From contig OZ038469.1 in NCBI GenBank assembly GCA_964036295.1, positions 7,890,067-7,954,066 on the forward strand: a stretch of 64,000 nt of DNA, in the 5' to 3' direction. Position numbers and translations under genes: made by a program. Within the stretch, counting starts at the first letter, position 1. The number at the start of each line of letters is the position of its first letter. Below are positions 32,901 to 43,654 of this stretch, in pieces. Origin of the DNA: Plumapathes pennacea. Its lineage: Eukaryota > Cnidaria > Anthozoa > Antipatharia > Myriopathidae. The notes below the pieces were generated by a model. It was not told where the DNA came from. It worked only from the letters and a program-made list of their open reading frames with translations, and ran no database searches.

Positions 32901-35900
32901 GTTTCGCCCAACAACTAACTAAAAATCAACATTAGTTCTTGGGCATGCGTCACAATAATTATAGCTATTAAGGTGTAGTGAACTACAAAATAAAGAAACC
33001 CAAACAATATTATCATGGAAACAAAGGAATGCCCTAGAACAGCAGAATACTTATCTTCCATGAAACTGTGTGGCACTGCCTTCTTCGGTGTTGCTCCGGG
33101 TTTGCAAAAACTGCCTCTGGAAAGCAACACTGGTGGCATCACAAACTATGATGTCTGGTTGTGGTCCACACCTGGGGCAAATCCATCCATGGTGGTAGTT
33201 TATGTCCAGCAGCCTCAAAAATGCATACCACGCAAATCGCCAACTGTTGTAGTCAATCAGTTGTCGAAAGGCAAAATTACCGACATCAACATTACGCTGT
33301 TGCCAGACGTTGAAGAATGCATGCAGAGTAATTCTGCAACAGGAAGAAAAAAATAAATTATAACGCACATAAATGCGGCTTCACTCCCATTACACGTGTT
33401 TGACTGTATAAATATAAATTGATTTATGAAAATTATATTATGGATATGACATGTTACTAATTCCTCTAATTACACAAGTATTTGTTAACAGCTATTCACA
33501 CCATGGATTTGTGCTAATTTGCATACCCAGTATGGAAAAAAAGGTGCATGTAATCCCTCAGAACTTCATAGCTGATAATCCTTTTACCAATATACAAAAA
33601 TCCAAACTCCAGACCATCAACTTGCAGAATGTTGGTACAACTTGAATTGGAGCATTTCCTGTGAAAAACTGTGCACATGACAAAAAAATACATGGAGGTT
33701 AAATGTGCATGTATGTATGTATGTGTACTGTCGATGTATCACTTGTATACAAATTGAGTGAATACATATATATAAACATATGCATGCATTACAAATGTGA
33801 GTATTACAGGAGAATATATATACAGGTTTGACTGAATTAAATTATGGAAAGTTAAGGTTATTTTGCAATTATTCTATTAGCAATTGGAACCAAGATGTTG
33901 CATCCCCATCCATTCTTGGCACTTCTTGTAGCAAAGGGGTTATTGTATCAACATATCATGCAATCATAACTTCACAATGTCTGGACATCTTGATCTTATG
34001 GACTTATAATGTAGGTAGAAAAAAAGATGCATTAATACTGAAAAATTTAGCTACAGGATATACTAGAAAATAATGAAATAATACCTTTGCAACGGAATGT
34101 TGCTGTCATGGAGAATGCTGTAGCAGTTTGTTGGCACCAACCCATTTCAAGGGGATTGTCAGCACTCCATGGTGAATGACAGACTGGGCAAGGTGTATCA
34201 AGCAGTGGGGGTACCACTACATACACACCAGACTGAAAGGAGCAAACACTCAAAAGCCCAGCCTGAAGGATGTTAGTGATGTAGGGTGGCAGAACAAAAG
34301 GAATGGGTAACTTTGAGTGACAGACAGGACCACTACCACTGACAGGCTGTGATGACTGGGTGGTTATTGAAACCATATTGAGAATGGTTTGAGGGACATC
34401 TGAGTTTTCAGATTCCAAGCACTGGGTGATATGCTTCACATGAACACAATTGTGTGTCTCATATCGACATGTGAAGCATTTCATCTTGCTGTGCTCGCAA
34501 CCCACAAAACCATAGTTGCCATTGCCAGCATCTACACAAACCATGCTAGAGCTTGATGGCAATTCGTGGATCTCGCAATTGCTCTGAAAAAGAAAATCTG
34601 ACATTATACACACTCTTGATTGTGAAGCTTTCATTCTCTCTTCTGCATAACTTACCATATTATAACCATGGTCCATCAACACACCTGTTGAAGATGTAAT
34701 GGGAAGTGATCAATGGAGCATAGTACGTAACTATATATAAGGCTTGATCATCAAGTTTAATATGTTGTTGTGCATGTTGTTGATGGGTCATTTGCTTATA
34801 GGGTCTGTTTAATACACAAATAGTGGTTCAGTGATCTGTGATAATAAAATGGATAAAAGCCATTCTTCCATTCAAACTGAATTGCCTAGCTCAGTGTTCA
34901 TGCACAATTTGTATTACAGTTGAACATTACTATTATGGATGCACCCTTGGGAATAGCCTGGCTGCATTTATAGAGGTTGATGAATTCATACAGTGTGCTG
35001 TTGATGTGTAAATGCAGGTGGACCCATTCACCTCCTCAATAAGCCCAAACAATACCATTCTTGCACAAAAATTACATATTGTGCAAGGGGCTGCTATAAA
35101 GGTTTCAAGAATTATGTTGTGTTTGATGAGCTGAAGAAACTGGATATGCCTAATGCTTATAAACATGAACATATCACATTGTAATCAGACTGGGTAATGG
35201 AATAATTGTCTAAAAGGTACATTAGTCACTTCTGCTCATTTTCAAAGGTGTCTGTGCTTAACTGCATAGAAATATTAGTGTCACAATACCTGGATCTTGA
35301 ATTGGATCAATGTCATTGATTGTCTCATATCTTTCCATGAAGAACTTGGCAGCATTACCATGAATACATGTGGTAAACACATGCTGGAAGTCTAGGGAAG
35401 AAGGGAAGAAAAAAAGAGGGTGCTTAGGGAGGCAAAATATACAATATTTTGCATAAAGTACCTAAAGTGCAAGTCACAATTTAGTTTATGAAGCAAAATA
35501 AGTAATGATTCAGATAAGCAGTGGTAAGGTAGCCAAGAAAATAATCCAGGCTTCAATGGGAATTGAACCCATCCTTTGCAATACAGTGCAACGCTCTTTA
35601 TACCACACTGAGCTATAAAGCTTTTTATGGGAGTTTTTCCAGACAACCTTGACAACTCTTATAGTTACCGTATAATAAAGTCTTCACCTCTGCAAAAAAA
35701 AAGAGGTTTCACCTATGCAAAAAATTCCATTTTTGATCATATAGTGCAAACAGTAATAATTAGAAAACTTACCTTCAAAGGTTTGCAACAGCTCACCAGG
35801 CAAAGCAGACACCAACTCCATCCCTCTGGGGTTACACGAACAGCAGTACACCCAGTGGCTTGTGCCCATGAAACTTTTTTGATGGCGTCTAACAATCTGG

Positions 35901-36461
35901 TATTTGTTAGCCTTTTCAAGGAATAAAAAAATATATGATTGCAGAAATAAATAATAAAATTTCTGAATGACGATGAAATTAATCTAAACCGTCCTGCAAC
36001 AACAGCTAGCAAAACTAGGGTATGTTATTTACTGTTCGTAGTACAAAACGATGTATGAAGGTACAGTACCCGTACGTCTTTAAATTTATTACCTTCAGAA
36101 TTGAACCTTCGTCTGGATCAAAGTCTTGCAGGGCCGCAATTGTCAGAGAACTGTCAAGAAGCAAAAAACCTTTTCCAGTTACAAGTTCCAGCTTGTACGC
36201 ATCAAGGGCGTCTGCCTCGTGCACTAGAATCGCATGTCCAGTGCAGTTGCTTTGCCTGGGAGTTGCGGTCGGCAACTCTTCCTCGTCAGAAACGGCAGTC
36301 GAAAACTCCTCAACGTAACTGGAAACATTATCTGCTTCTGTTTTCGAGCGTTCTCGCCTCACAAACGAACTGGACCTTCTTTTCTTCTTTGGCAGCTTAG
36401 AGAGGTCGTACCGCTGAAATTTTTGTCCAAGGTCGACAATTCTGAAGGGTTGATCGCTCAT
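29965..36461 (-). CDS. KDZ (Kyakuja-Dileera-Zisupton) transposase-like protein, 11 exons, probably impaired
   Basis: Exons from the 5' end: 36461-36093, 35911-35773, 35391-35290, 34684-34656, 34583-34085, 33658-33527, 33333-33055, 32041-31392, 30995-30912, 30765-30643 and 30164-29965, about 868 residues, normal for KDZ proteins. N-terminal part: WVYCCSCNP and a SWIM-like CFTCRYETHNCVHVKH cluster. Core: zinc-ribbon-like CPVC and CSNSSC, then QVDGLEFGFL, then WICPRCGPQPDIIVCDATS (first catalytic Asp). Next come LPGIFTMFCPHG, VLVYDNACNLHKYVLNRDP (second Asp) and NSQINEQRN (Glu), matching the KDZ D-D-E layout. Two defects: the donor after 33055 reads AAG|ATAAGT instead of GT, and the phases of the 34085 donor and 33658 acceptor disagree by one base. 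The 72-bp intron at 34655-34584 is a multiple of three and stop-free. The gene could be a young pseudogene or an unusual spliced copy. Confidence 0.8.
32582..32890 (-). pseudogene. Frameshifted coding fragment of an unknown family inside a KDZ intron
   Basis: On the minus strand a coding-like stretch reads MMRNEGCTIRNAFQLPGH, then RSTVRDLW, and after a one-base shift GIAELKIVDQELSN ... IERASRQKLGRLRGEMAILR ... RLLPF. The two halves look like one domain broken by a frameshift near 32780. It lies within the intron between KDZ exons 33055 and 32041. I recall similar 'TVR...IAELKIVD' proteins in cnidarian genomes, but cannot name a function. Confidence 0.45.
35550..35622 (-). tRNA. tRNA-like sequence (pseudogene or SINE head)
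   Basis: The minus strand has an A-box-like TAGCTCAGTGTGGTA with a GCTC/GAGC D-stem, an anticodon-like stem TTGCA/TGCAA, and a perfect B-box GGTTCAATTCC within a T-arm (GGGTTCAATTCCC). Acceptor ends pair for about six positions (GCTTTA with TGAAGC). The anticodon loop has only six bases, so a functional tRNA is unlikely. It lies in the intron between KDZ exons 35773 and 35391. Confidence 0.5.
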
Positions 36462-37079
36462 GTTTTGCTGTCACAGCCGGCGAAACGGAACAATGACTTC
36501 GTTTCCAAGGTCTCTCCGCTCAGCAACCTGGCCTTGGATTTCAAAGTTGGATAGGCTTCACATTTTGAAGGACATGATACCTCGCTGTAGGTATAACTAC
36601 ACCGCAGCAATGTGTGAACTTGCTGTTGCTCATTTCCTAAGACAACATCTTCAAGTTAGATTTCCTGAGGAAGGCATCAGTGTTAATCACTGTAAACAAC
36701 CACATGTCATTTGATTAAACATCTGTACTAATTCTTCCAATTGTCAAAAAATGAAATCCAATCCACTAATTTATTTCCTTCCAAAACTACGGGAGATATT
36801 CCAATTTTAAGCTATAACAATATATTGTAGAAGACAAAAGGCGCAAGTGACTTTTTGAAGTTCACCTGATCTTGACGCCATCATGCTCTCCCGTGCGACT
36901 TCAAACGCTTATTGAGAAACCTAAGAATATTAGACAATATTACAACAACGTAAGGAACACTTTTATTGGCTTCCGTGTTGCCGTCGGTGTCCTAGTTTCT
37001 TAAGTTCTCTATTACAGGATGCCATAAATACTATTGTAAAAATTGGAAACAATTTTCCCCCGCCCCCACCTAAAGTTAA
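36462..37079. other. Upstream region of the KDZ-like gene
   Basis: Contains the presumed promoter of the minus-strand gene. A short plus-strand frame (about 36560-36714) has no recognisable motif and is probably chance. Nothing else supported. Confidence 0.35.
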
Positions 37080-37780
37080 AATTTTGATAACATTTGATAA
37101 CACCACACTTCGTGACATCTCAAAGTGTGAGCCCATAGCAACGATCGCATCCCTTCTCCGATAAAATGCATGCATATAAAGGCTGTATGATCCAAACCAA
37201 ATAAAGTGAACCTCACTCCAACCTTCGCAACATCTCAAAGTGTGATCCCATAGTTCGCGTTGTCACAAAGTATGGGCCCACATTATGCAACACAACTTTT
37301 GTAGCGATCGCATCCCTTCTCCAGTAAAATGCATGTGTATGAAGGCTGTATGATCCAAACCAAGGAAGATTTAAACCTCGCTCCGGCCTTCACGACATCT
37401 CAAAGTGTGAGCCCATGGTTTGAGTTGTCGCAATATATGGGCCCACATTATGCGACACAACTTTTGTAAGGCATGTCGCAAAGTATGATCTATATCTTCC
37501 TACACGAAGGTTTGCAATGTCGCGAAGTGTGGACATAGGACCCAAGGACTAACCAAGTCCATACTTTGTGACAACATTGAACCATATTCTGCAATGTCGT
37601 AAAGTGTGGTCAATATTTTCTTACACCATAGTTTGCGATGTCACGAAGTGTGGACATAGGACCCTGCGTTATAGCCTTCGGTCCTATGTCCGCACTTCGC
37701 GACATCGCAGAATGTGGTCTTTCTTTTCCTACACCATAGTTTGCGATGTCGCGAAGTGTGGACATAGGACCCTGACACTG
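37080..37780. repeat. Complex tandem repeats around 'GCGAAGTGTGGACATAGGACC'-type words
   Basis: The phrases CATCTCAAAGTGTGAGCCCA, GCGATCGCATCCCTTCTCC and AAATGCATG...GAAGGCTGTATGATCCAAACC recur at about 37100 and 37300. From 37500 to 37770 the phrase TTTGCGATGTCGCGAAGTG followed by TGGACATAGGACC recurs three or more times, once inverted at about 37680. Non-coding. Confidence 0.75.
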
Positions 37781-37812
37781 GCCGACTCTAAAGCAGCACT
37801 AAGACTTAAGGT

Positions 37813-38030
37813 GGCTACGGAGTTTCAACTAGCACACTCATCCATGACAAACTTTGGATCATAACATTTTTGGCTTTTATGCGATTCCTATAACATTTTG
37901 GGAAACGTTGCAGTTATCATTCAGCAATAATATAAAATTAGATTTAACTGGAGAAAAATATTTTTAGATTTTTATATTGATAGATCCAAAGTTTGTCATG
38001 GACGAGTGTGCCAGTTGAAACTCCGGAGCC
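37813..38030. repeat. Inverted repeat, 48-bp arms
   Basis: The left arm GGCTACGGAGTTTCAACTAG ... ACAAACTTTGGATC (37813-37860) is complementary to GATCCAAAGTTTGT ... GAAACTCCGGAGCC (37983-38030) with about four mismatches. The 120-bp spacer is AT-rich. Probably the ends of a small foldback transposon. Confidence 0.8.
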
Positions 38031-38614
38031 AAAGCCGTGAAGAAACCTAACAATATCTGCAAGTAGTTTCCAGTTTTCTACTTTGTCCTTTTTGAATACC
38101 AGACTAGTTATACACACAATGTTTAATATTGCCAAACGCAGTTTTATTAGTTCAAGTACAGTATGCAGTTTTCCCCTTAACGGATAGAGCCAACACACAT
38201 GTGAAATGAACTTAACTTTTTGTTGAAAATCGGCTATTTTTGGCCAGCCATTCTTGGCCATATATCAGAATCGCATGAAATTTTCAGGAAACGTTCCTGG
38301 ATGTTTTACAAATGTGCTGCAGTAAGAGTATTATGATATTTATAGCAAGGGTAGTAAGACTTCAAACTTCGCCTAAACGTTTTCAACCGAAATGACACAA
38401 AAAAATGCATAGTTTTATTGCTATATCTCATCAACAGAAAAAAAGCCGAGAACTATTTTTGGAAAGCTTTTCATTGTATTTGCAAAAGGAAACGTATTTT
38501 TCAAATTTTCATGCAAGTCGAAGCAAGTTTTTTACCTAAAACAATATGTATATGGTCGGTAATTATGAAGTCTGAGCAATAAAACACACGGCTGTTCAAT
38601 TTAGTTCCATACCA

Positions 38615-38620
38615 TTTATT
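38615..38620 (-). terminator. Candidate polyadenylation signal (minus strand)
   Basis: AATAAA on the minus strand, about 30 bp after the TGA of the zinc-ribbon gene. Position is right for its 3' end. Confidence 0.5.
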
Positions 38621-38646
38621 AAAAAAGTTACAAAATTAATTATCCT

Positions 38647-40191
38647 TCATTCTAATGTCCTGGCACTGCCACGCCTGGTTTCATGCACAGTGCTTGCTGC
38701 ACTTGCAGCCTCTAATCCCGCAGTTGCTTTAGACATTGCTGCAACTCCCACTGCTTCTGTTGTCGTTGCTGCTGCTCTGGGCATTGTTGTTGTTGCTGCT
38801 GTGTGCACTGCTGTTGCTGCTGCTGTGGGAATTGTGGTATTTGCTGCTGTTGCTGGCATTGTCGACGTTGCTGCTACGGGCATTGCCATTGTAGTTGCTG
38901 TGGGCATTGTCGCTTCTACTGCTGTGGGTGTTATTGTTACTGCTGCTGCTGTGGGCATTGTCATTGTTGCAGTTGTGGGGACTGTGGTTTCTTCTGCAGT
39001 GGGCATCATTGTTCCGCCTTCTGCCACCACCACCACTGATACTGCTTCTGCTGCAGGCGTTGCTGAATCTGCTGCTGTTTTTCTAACAGCTGTTTGAAAT
39101 GCATTGATGAAACAGGATTAGTATTTGATGGTGCCCACTCAAAATGCATGGCGATGCAGCTAATGAAAGTATATGAAAATTGTGCATGAACATTAATCTT
39201 ATGGTCAACTCCTTTTCATTTCCGGAGAAACATCGTGGTAATTTTCACCATATCATCCAATAAAAAACATGGAATGGACATCGCAGTATTGTGTGATTTC
39301 CAAGAGCAATATTGCCAGGAAAGGAATTGGCACATTGAAGCGATCATGAATTGATATCAGTGTGTCAATTCTGTTTCTGGCATTGGAGGTTTGTTGGGAT
39401 GATCTTTCAGATGACCTCTCCCCACCAATAACAACATCAGGGACCTACCTGAATCCTCCCCAGAGTTGACTGGAAGTTACCCACCCAACAACAAAACAAT
39501 TAACCTCGGCACACCTGCTACACCTACTCCTTGCCACATAAACATAAATTCTTTGTGGAGCTTTTTCTGGAATGCCTGATTGGCAACTTACCTCTACAAA
39601 ACTTCTTGAACAGGTGCAACATTGCCTCGCCTTGGGTTGAAATGTCCCTCCTCGTTTTACCCATTAGCTTCACCCCAGCCCCAGGAGTGCCAAAGGTGTA
39701 AACAGAGTAACCCTGCCCATGTTTGTTGAAGCAGAAGACAACAACATCCCAACCATTCAGTACATTTGCCTTTTGTATAAAAAAATGTTTGTAATATTCA
39801 CTTATAAACATTTTACACTCACATGAGCCACAGACTAGTACTCTGAATAAAAATAGCTGGACATTAACTGTCCAAGATAGTTCAGTAAGCACATACTATG
39901 TGAGTGAAACAGGGAATCTTTGAGCACCTAACATTCAGTTTGTGATTGAGAATGGATCAGCTGATATACAATGTCACTAGCTTGGAACTAATATTATTTG
40001 ATTATTTGCCATCAACAATATTAAAATATATATACCCTGTACTCTAATTTTTCTCTTTCATGGGTGGCGCTAGTTAAGCCCCGTTTAAGTATCTTTTCTA
40101 TTTTACTGTCTTGTTGTGGTCTTGGGAAAAAAGCCCCACAGCCTTCCCTCTTGCACGCATTTGGATTTTCAAATCCACAGGAGGCACATGT
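38647..40191 (-). CDS. Zinc-ribbon protein with possibly MADS-like segment and Thr/Ala-rich tail (5' end missing)
   Basis: Three exons join in frame: 40191-40036 (phase 0 at both ends), 39769-39592 and 39089-38647, with good GT-AG borders. Exon 1 encodes a zinc ribbon, CASCGFENPNACKREGCGAFF, and KRGLTSATHEREKLEYR. Exon 2 continues with ANVLNGWDVVVFCFNK...YSVYTFGTPG and a basic helix (RRDISTQGEAMLHLFKKF). The order 'KRG...R...L, hydrophobic strand, VYTFGTP' recalls the MADS box of SRF-type factors, but this is only a resemblance by eye. Exon 3 is a repetitive Thr/Ala/Met/Pro tail (TMPTAAA-type units) ending in TGA, followed by AATAAA. Likely a host or domesticated DNA-binding protein; upstream exons were not found. 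Confidence 0.55.
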
Positions 40192-40247
40192 CTAGAAGAA
40201 CCAAACCAAAAGCAATAATATTAAACTTGCTAAATATGCTAACTTGC

Positions 40248-40452
40248 TTAACCCTTTCACTCCCAAGCTCAAAATATTCTCCCAACCATAAAGTAAAATG
40301 TATGAGTGTGATGAAATTAGAATTGATGTTTTAATCAGCTATCATTTATGCAAGGTATCAAATGCCAAGTTCTCCATACCGTTTGATATATCTCTGGTGG
40401 GAGACTAAAAGAGAAAATTGAAGTTGATCGCTCTTGGGAGTGAAAGGGTTAA
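40248..40452. mobile_element. piggyBac-type MITE with TTAA target duplication, copy 2
   Basis: TTAA|CCCTTTCACTCCCAAG at the left and CTTGGGAGTGAAAGGG|TTAA at the right. TIRs beginning CCC and TTAA duplications are the hallmark of piggyBac elements. At 205 bp it is non-autonomous. It lies just upstream of the zinc-ribbon gene's first recognised exon. Confidence 0.88.
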
Positions 40453-41350
40453 ATGTCTCTCTCACAAATGGCTTCCACCCCAAGAAAAAAGGACTTCATA
40501 AAATATTTTATGGTTCAGTAGATATAAAGGCAAACAAACCTTGTGAGTCCTTTTCCTAGTACTTTATTGGGATGAATCTGTATGAAACAGTACTTATATA
40601 TTAATTGCTAATATTGATTCCGCCATCATTTCTAAAGGGATTAAAAACAGAATGCAGGTAGAATTCATTCATTCAAAGCAAGGATTGTGACAAAAATAAT
40701 TATAAAATCAAGCAGATACGTAGTAAAAGTTAAAAAATGTTCATGGACATCAATGTGTCTTAAATGGTAACTGCTCTAGTTCTGAAATCATCTAATAGTT
40801 TTACTTCAAAATATTGTCAGGCTTGGTTAAAATAAATTATGCCAGCATAATCTTGTGCATTATCCAATAGTTTAAGCATGCTAGCACAGCATTTGGAGTC
40901 AGACACAGACGTCGGGCATTACAGTTGAAAGAAAGATTTGTGAAACATTCAGCTACTACCTCGTGTGATTAGCTGGAGAAACACTGCTGGGTAGAACTGG
41001 GAATTAAACCATTGGCAGCAACTGACCTAGAGTGAGCTTTTGTAGCGAGCAAAATCCAAACTAAGTGATATTATGCTCAATTAATCATTTTGTTCTTCAT
41101 CATCTACACAAGGAAAGGTCTGAGTGTGGAAAGAATCAAGTTCGACCTGGAACACTGGAACAGCCTCTGTCAAAAATTGTTTGTATTACTTTGATCATTT
41201 TCTTCCTACCGCTGCAGTGTGATTCTAAATTTGGTGTTTGATAGCTTGCATGTTGAAGAGAACATCAAAGTCCACGAGATGTAATTCTTAATGCACGGGG
41301 ATGAGATTAAGAGGGCAAGTGCCAGCCTTATTGCAAAATGTTCCTCGTGA
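40453..41350. other. Non-coding stretch before the DIRS-like element
   Basis: No supported gene on either strand. It may hold the 5' end of the minus-strand zinc-ribbon gene, but no convincing start exon was seen. Confidence 0.35.
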
Positions 41351-41563
41351 ACTACCTACTGAGTCGCTAATAAGGTCAAGTAAATTGCACAAGGTTATCT
41401 AGACACTGTACCTTGAACTCATATCATATTCGGGGTAATTTACGTGGGCCCCACGCCAGTTAGGCTCATTCATAGAATCTGCTCGTCCGAGTAACAGCTA
41501 GCACTCGGCAAGCTCAGTTTTCTGCTCGACAGAGGAACAACTAGAAATCGGCAAGCTCACTTT
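41351..41563 (+). repeat. Left direct terminal repeat of the DIRS-like element
   Basis: About 210 bp beginning ACTACCTACTGAGTCGCTAA and ending AATCGGCAAGCTC, repeated at 43640-43852 with only a few differences (ACGTGGGCCC versus ACATGGGCCC, AGAATCTGCTCG versus AGCATCTGCTTG). The gag-like ATG follows immediately. Confidence 0.85.
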
Positions 41564-41564
41564 T

Positions 41565-42757
41565 ATGGCGCAATCAGTGGTAACTGCGGAGAAGAGAAAG
41601 CCGAAATGCTCGGGATGCGGAACCTTCTTCGATGATCACGACTGGGCAGCACCTGGGCCCTACTGCACGGGAAATGAAGGGGAACGTAGCATGCCAATCC
41701 TAAAATCTGACGACACGGACCATGAAGATGAAGAAATGGCTCTAGTGGCAAAACTCGAGGCCCTTTTGCTAGAGGAGGAAGAACTTCGGAAACGCGATCG
41801 GGTAGCACGTCTTCGAGCGGCTGTCGACGAAAAACAGGCGGCCGTTTATCGGTTAAAGAACCAGCCAACAGAAGTTCCTCACGAAGCCCCAGAACAATCC
41901 CCGGTGGAAAATGTTTCGGACCTTCGGCGGTTAGTAGAACTAGAAGATATGATGAAGGCCGGAACACCGCTGGACAACCTCCTGCGGGCGCAGGAACCGG
42001 TGGTGGAACAACATTCCTTGTGGTTTCAGGCACAACCCTGGACGCAACAACAAGCTCCCAGTACACAAGACCAAGCGTCCGGACACACATCCTTGGAGAT
42101 GTTCCTCAAACCGAGGAGGATACCAACCAGTGAGATAGTTCTAAAAATTGTTGACTTTGCTGATAAGATTATCCCTCGGGATGACGAACAATCGCTTTCT
42201 GAAGTAGGCAGAGCGAAAATTGTAGTCTCATATGGGCCCAGCAAACCTAAGCTGGAGTCAATTACTATACAGCAGTGGGTGGTGACTAACACCAGAATCT
42301 TTTACACCCTCCTTCAGGGCGGGAAACTAGCTACTTTGTCGGCTGTACAACATTACTTAGCGTATACTGTACAGATAATGGAGTTGAGCGCTAGGTTCAC
42401 TTGGCTCTCCATCTTAAAGTATGACGAATTTCGCCATCTGCAGGCAGCGTACTCTTACCCGTGGAGCTTTGATTCAAATCACCTCCACACCATCACCCTC
42501 CAACCCCTACCCCCAGGGCAAGGGGGGTCCCCCAAATCGGCTAGTAGTAACAACAAGCCATTGCCTAACACGGCTAATTTCATGGCGGATGGCCGGATAA
42601 TCTGCAGGAATTTCAATCGCGCACGCTGCACAGTTGTAATTTTGCGCATGCATGTAACCGCAAAGTTAATGGCAAAGCTTGTGGGCTGCAGCATCCTAGC
42701 ACTCAACATACCACTAACCAAGCTGATACTCAGCTAACTAATACCACCAGGCAATGA
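41565..42757 (+). pseudogene. gag-like ORF of a DIRS-like retroelement, frameshifted near the 3' end
   Basis: The ATG at 41565 opens about 355 sensible residues: an N-terminal CSGCGTFFDDHDW...C zinc motif, an acidic coiled-coil segment (EEEELRKRDRVARLRAAVDE), then a folded region (IVLKIVDFADKIIPRDDE ... YHLxx-type helices). At about 42620-42635 a CCCH-type finger begins (ICRNFNRARC) but its second half (CNFAHAC, then NGKACGLQHP) is in another frame, so one base was gained or lost. In that other frame the stop is TGA at about 42757. Such CCCH-ended gag proteins package the RNA of DIRS-group elements. Not an active gene here. Confidence 0.7.
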
Positions 42758-43654
42758 CTACCTTTTTCTTCTCCTCTCAACGCTAACCTCTGGCTAACAG
42801 AACTGGCTAATGACAATGACAAGGCATTTCTTATGGACGGCATTGCTAACGGCTTCCAACTCGCTCCTACCTCCACTAACTTCCCGCATGTCGAAATGGA
42901 TAATTATAGATCGGCCACTAATCCAGGCACAAAACTCAAAGTGGAGGAGACAATAAAGCAGGAAATGGCAGAAGGAAATTACGTAATCGCTCGGGACATA
43001 CCCACGGTGGTCAGCGCATTGGGAGCAATTCCCAAACCAGACAGCACTGAAATACGGTTAATCCATGCCTGCTCACGCCCCCATGGTCACGCACTCAACG
43101 ACTATGTAAGTGTGAACTCCTTCAAATTCCAATCACTGGACGAGGCAACCGGCCGCCTCAGACCTGGCTACTATATGGCAAAGATTGATCTCCGTCATGC
43201 ATACCGCTCGGTCCCCATCTACCCAAGCAACTATGCAGCAACAGGACTCAAATGGCAGTTCAGCGGCAACTCGAGTCCAACATACTTTTATGACACTAAA
43301 CTCCCCTTTGGGGCCAGAAGCTCCCCAGAGATTTTTCATCGCTTAACTCAATCAGTCCGCCGTATGATGGCACGGCGAGGTTTCCATGACATCATCGTCT
43401 ACCTGGACGACTTGGTCATTGCTCTAACAAAGGGTGAATGCGAACAGGCCTATCAAATTATGCGGCAACTAATACAGGACCTGGGCTTCACTATAAGCCA
43501 GAAGAAACTGGTGCCCCCTACACAGTGCCTCACCTTCCTGGGCATCCAGTTGAACACGGTAACCGGTGAAATGGCACTTCCCCCTGCAAAGCTGGAGGAA
43601 TTCAAATCCCTGATCTCTCAGTTCCAGACCAAACGGTGGGCAACTACCTACTGA
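42758..43654 (+). pseudogene. Truncated reverse transcriptase of the DIRS-like element
   Basis: The frame continues directly after the gag TGA; the first ATG is at 42833. Recognisable RT blocks: EIRLIHACSRPHGHALND, MAKIDLRHAYRSVPI (catalytic Asp), LPFGARSSPEIF, IIVYLDDLVI (YxDD) and LGFTISQKKLVPP...LTFLGIQLNT. RNase H, methylase and tyrosine recombinase domains of complete DIRS elements are missing: the frame runs straight into the right direct repeat at 43640. I assign DIRS rather than Gypsy by the sequence style of these blocks and the gag type, which is moderately secure. Confidence 0.75.

Noticed and set aside
38690-39097. Plus-strand Ala/Val-rich ORF
   Set aside because: It is the antisense of the spliced Thr/Ala tail exon, which has acceptor, phase and poly(A) signal on the minus strand.
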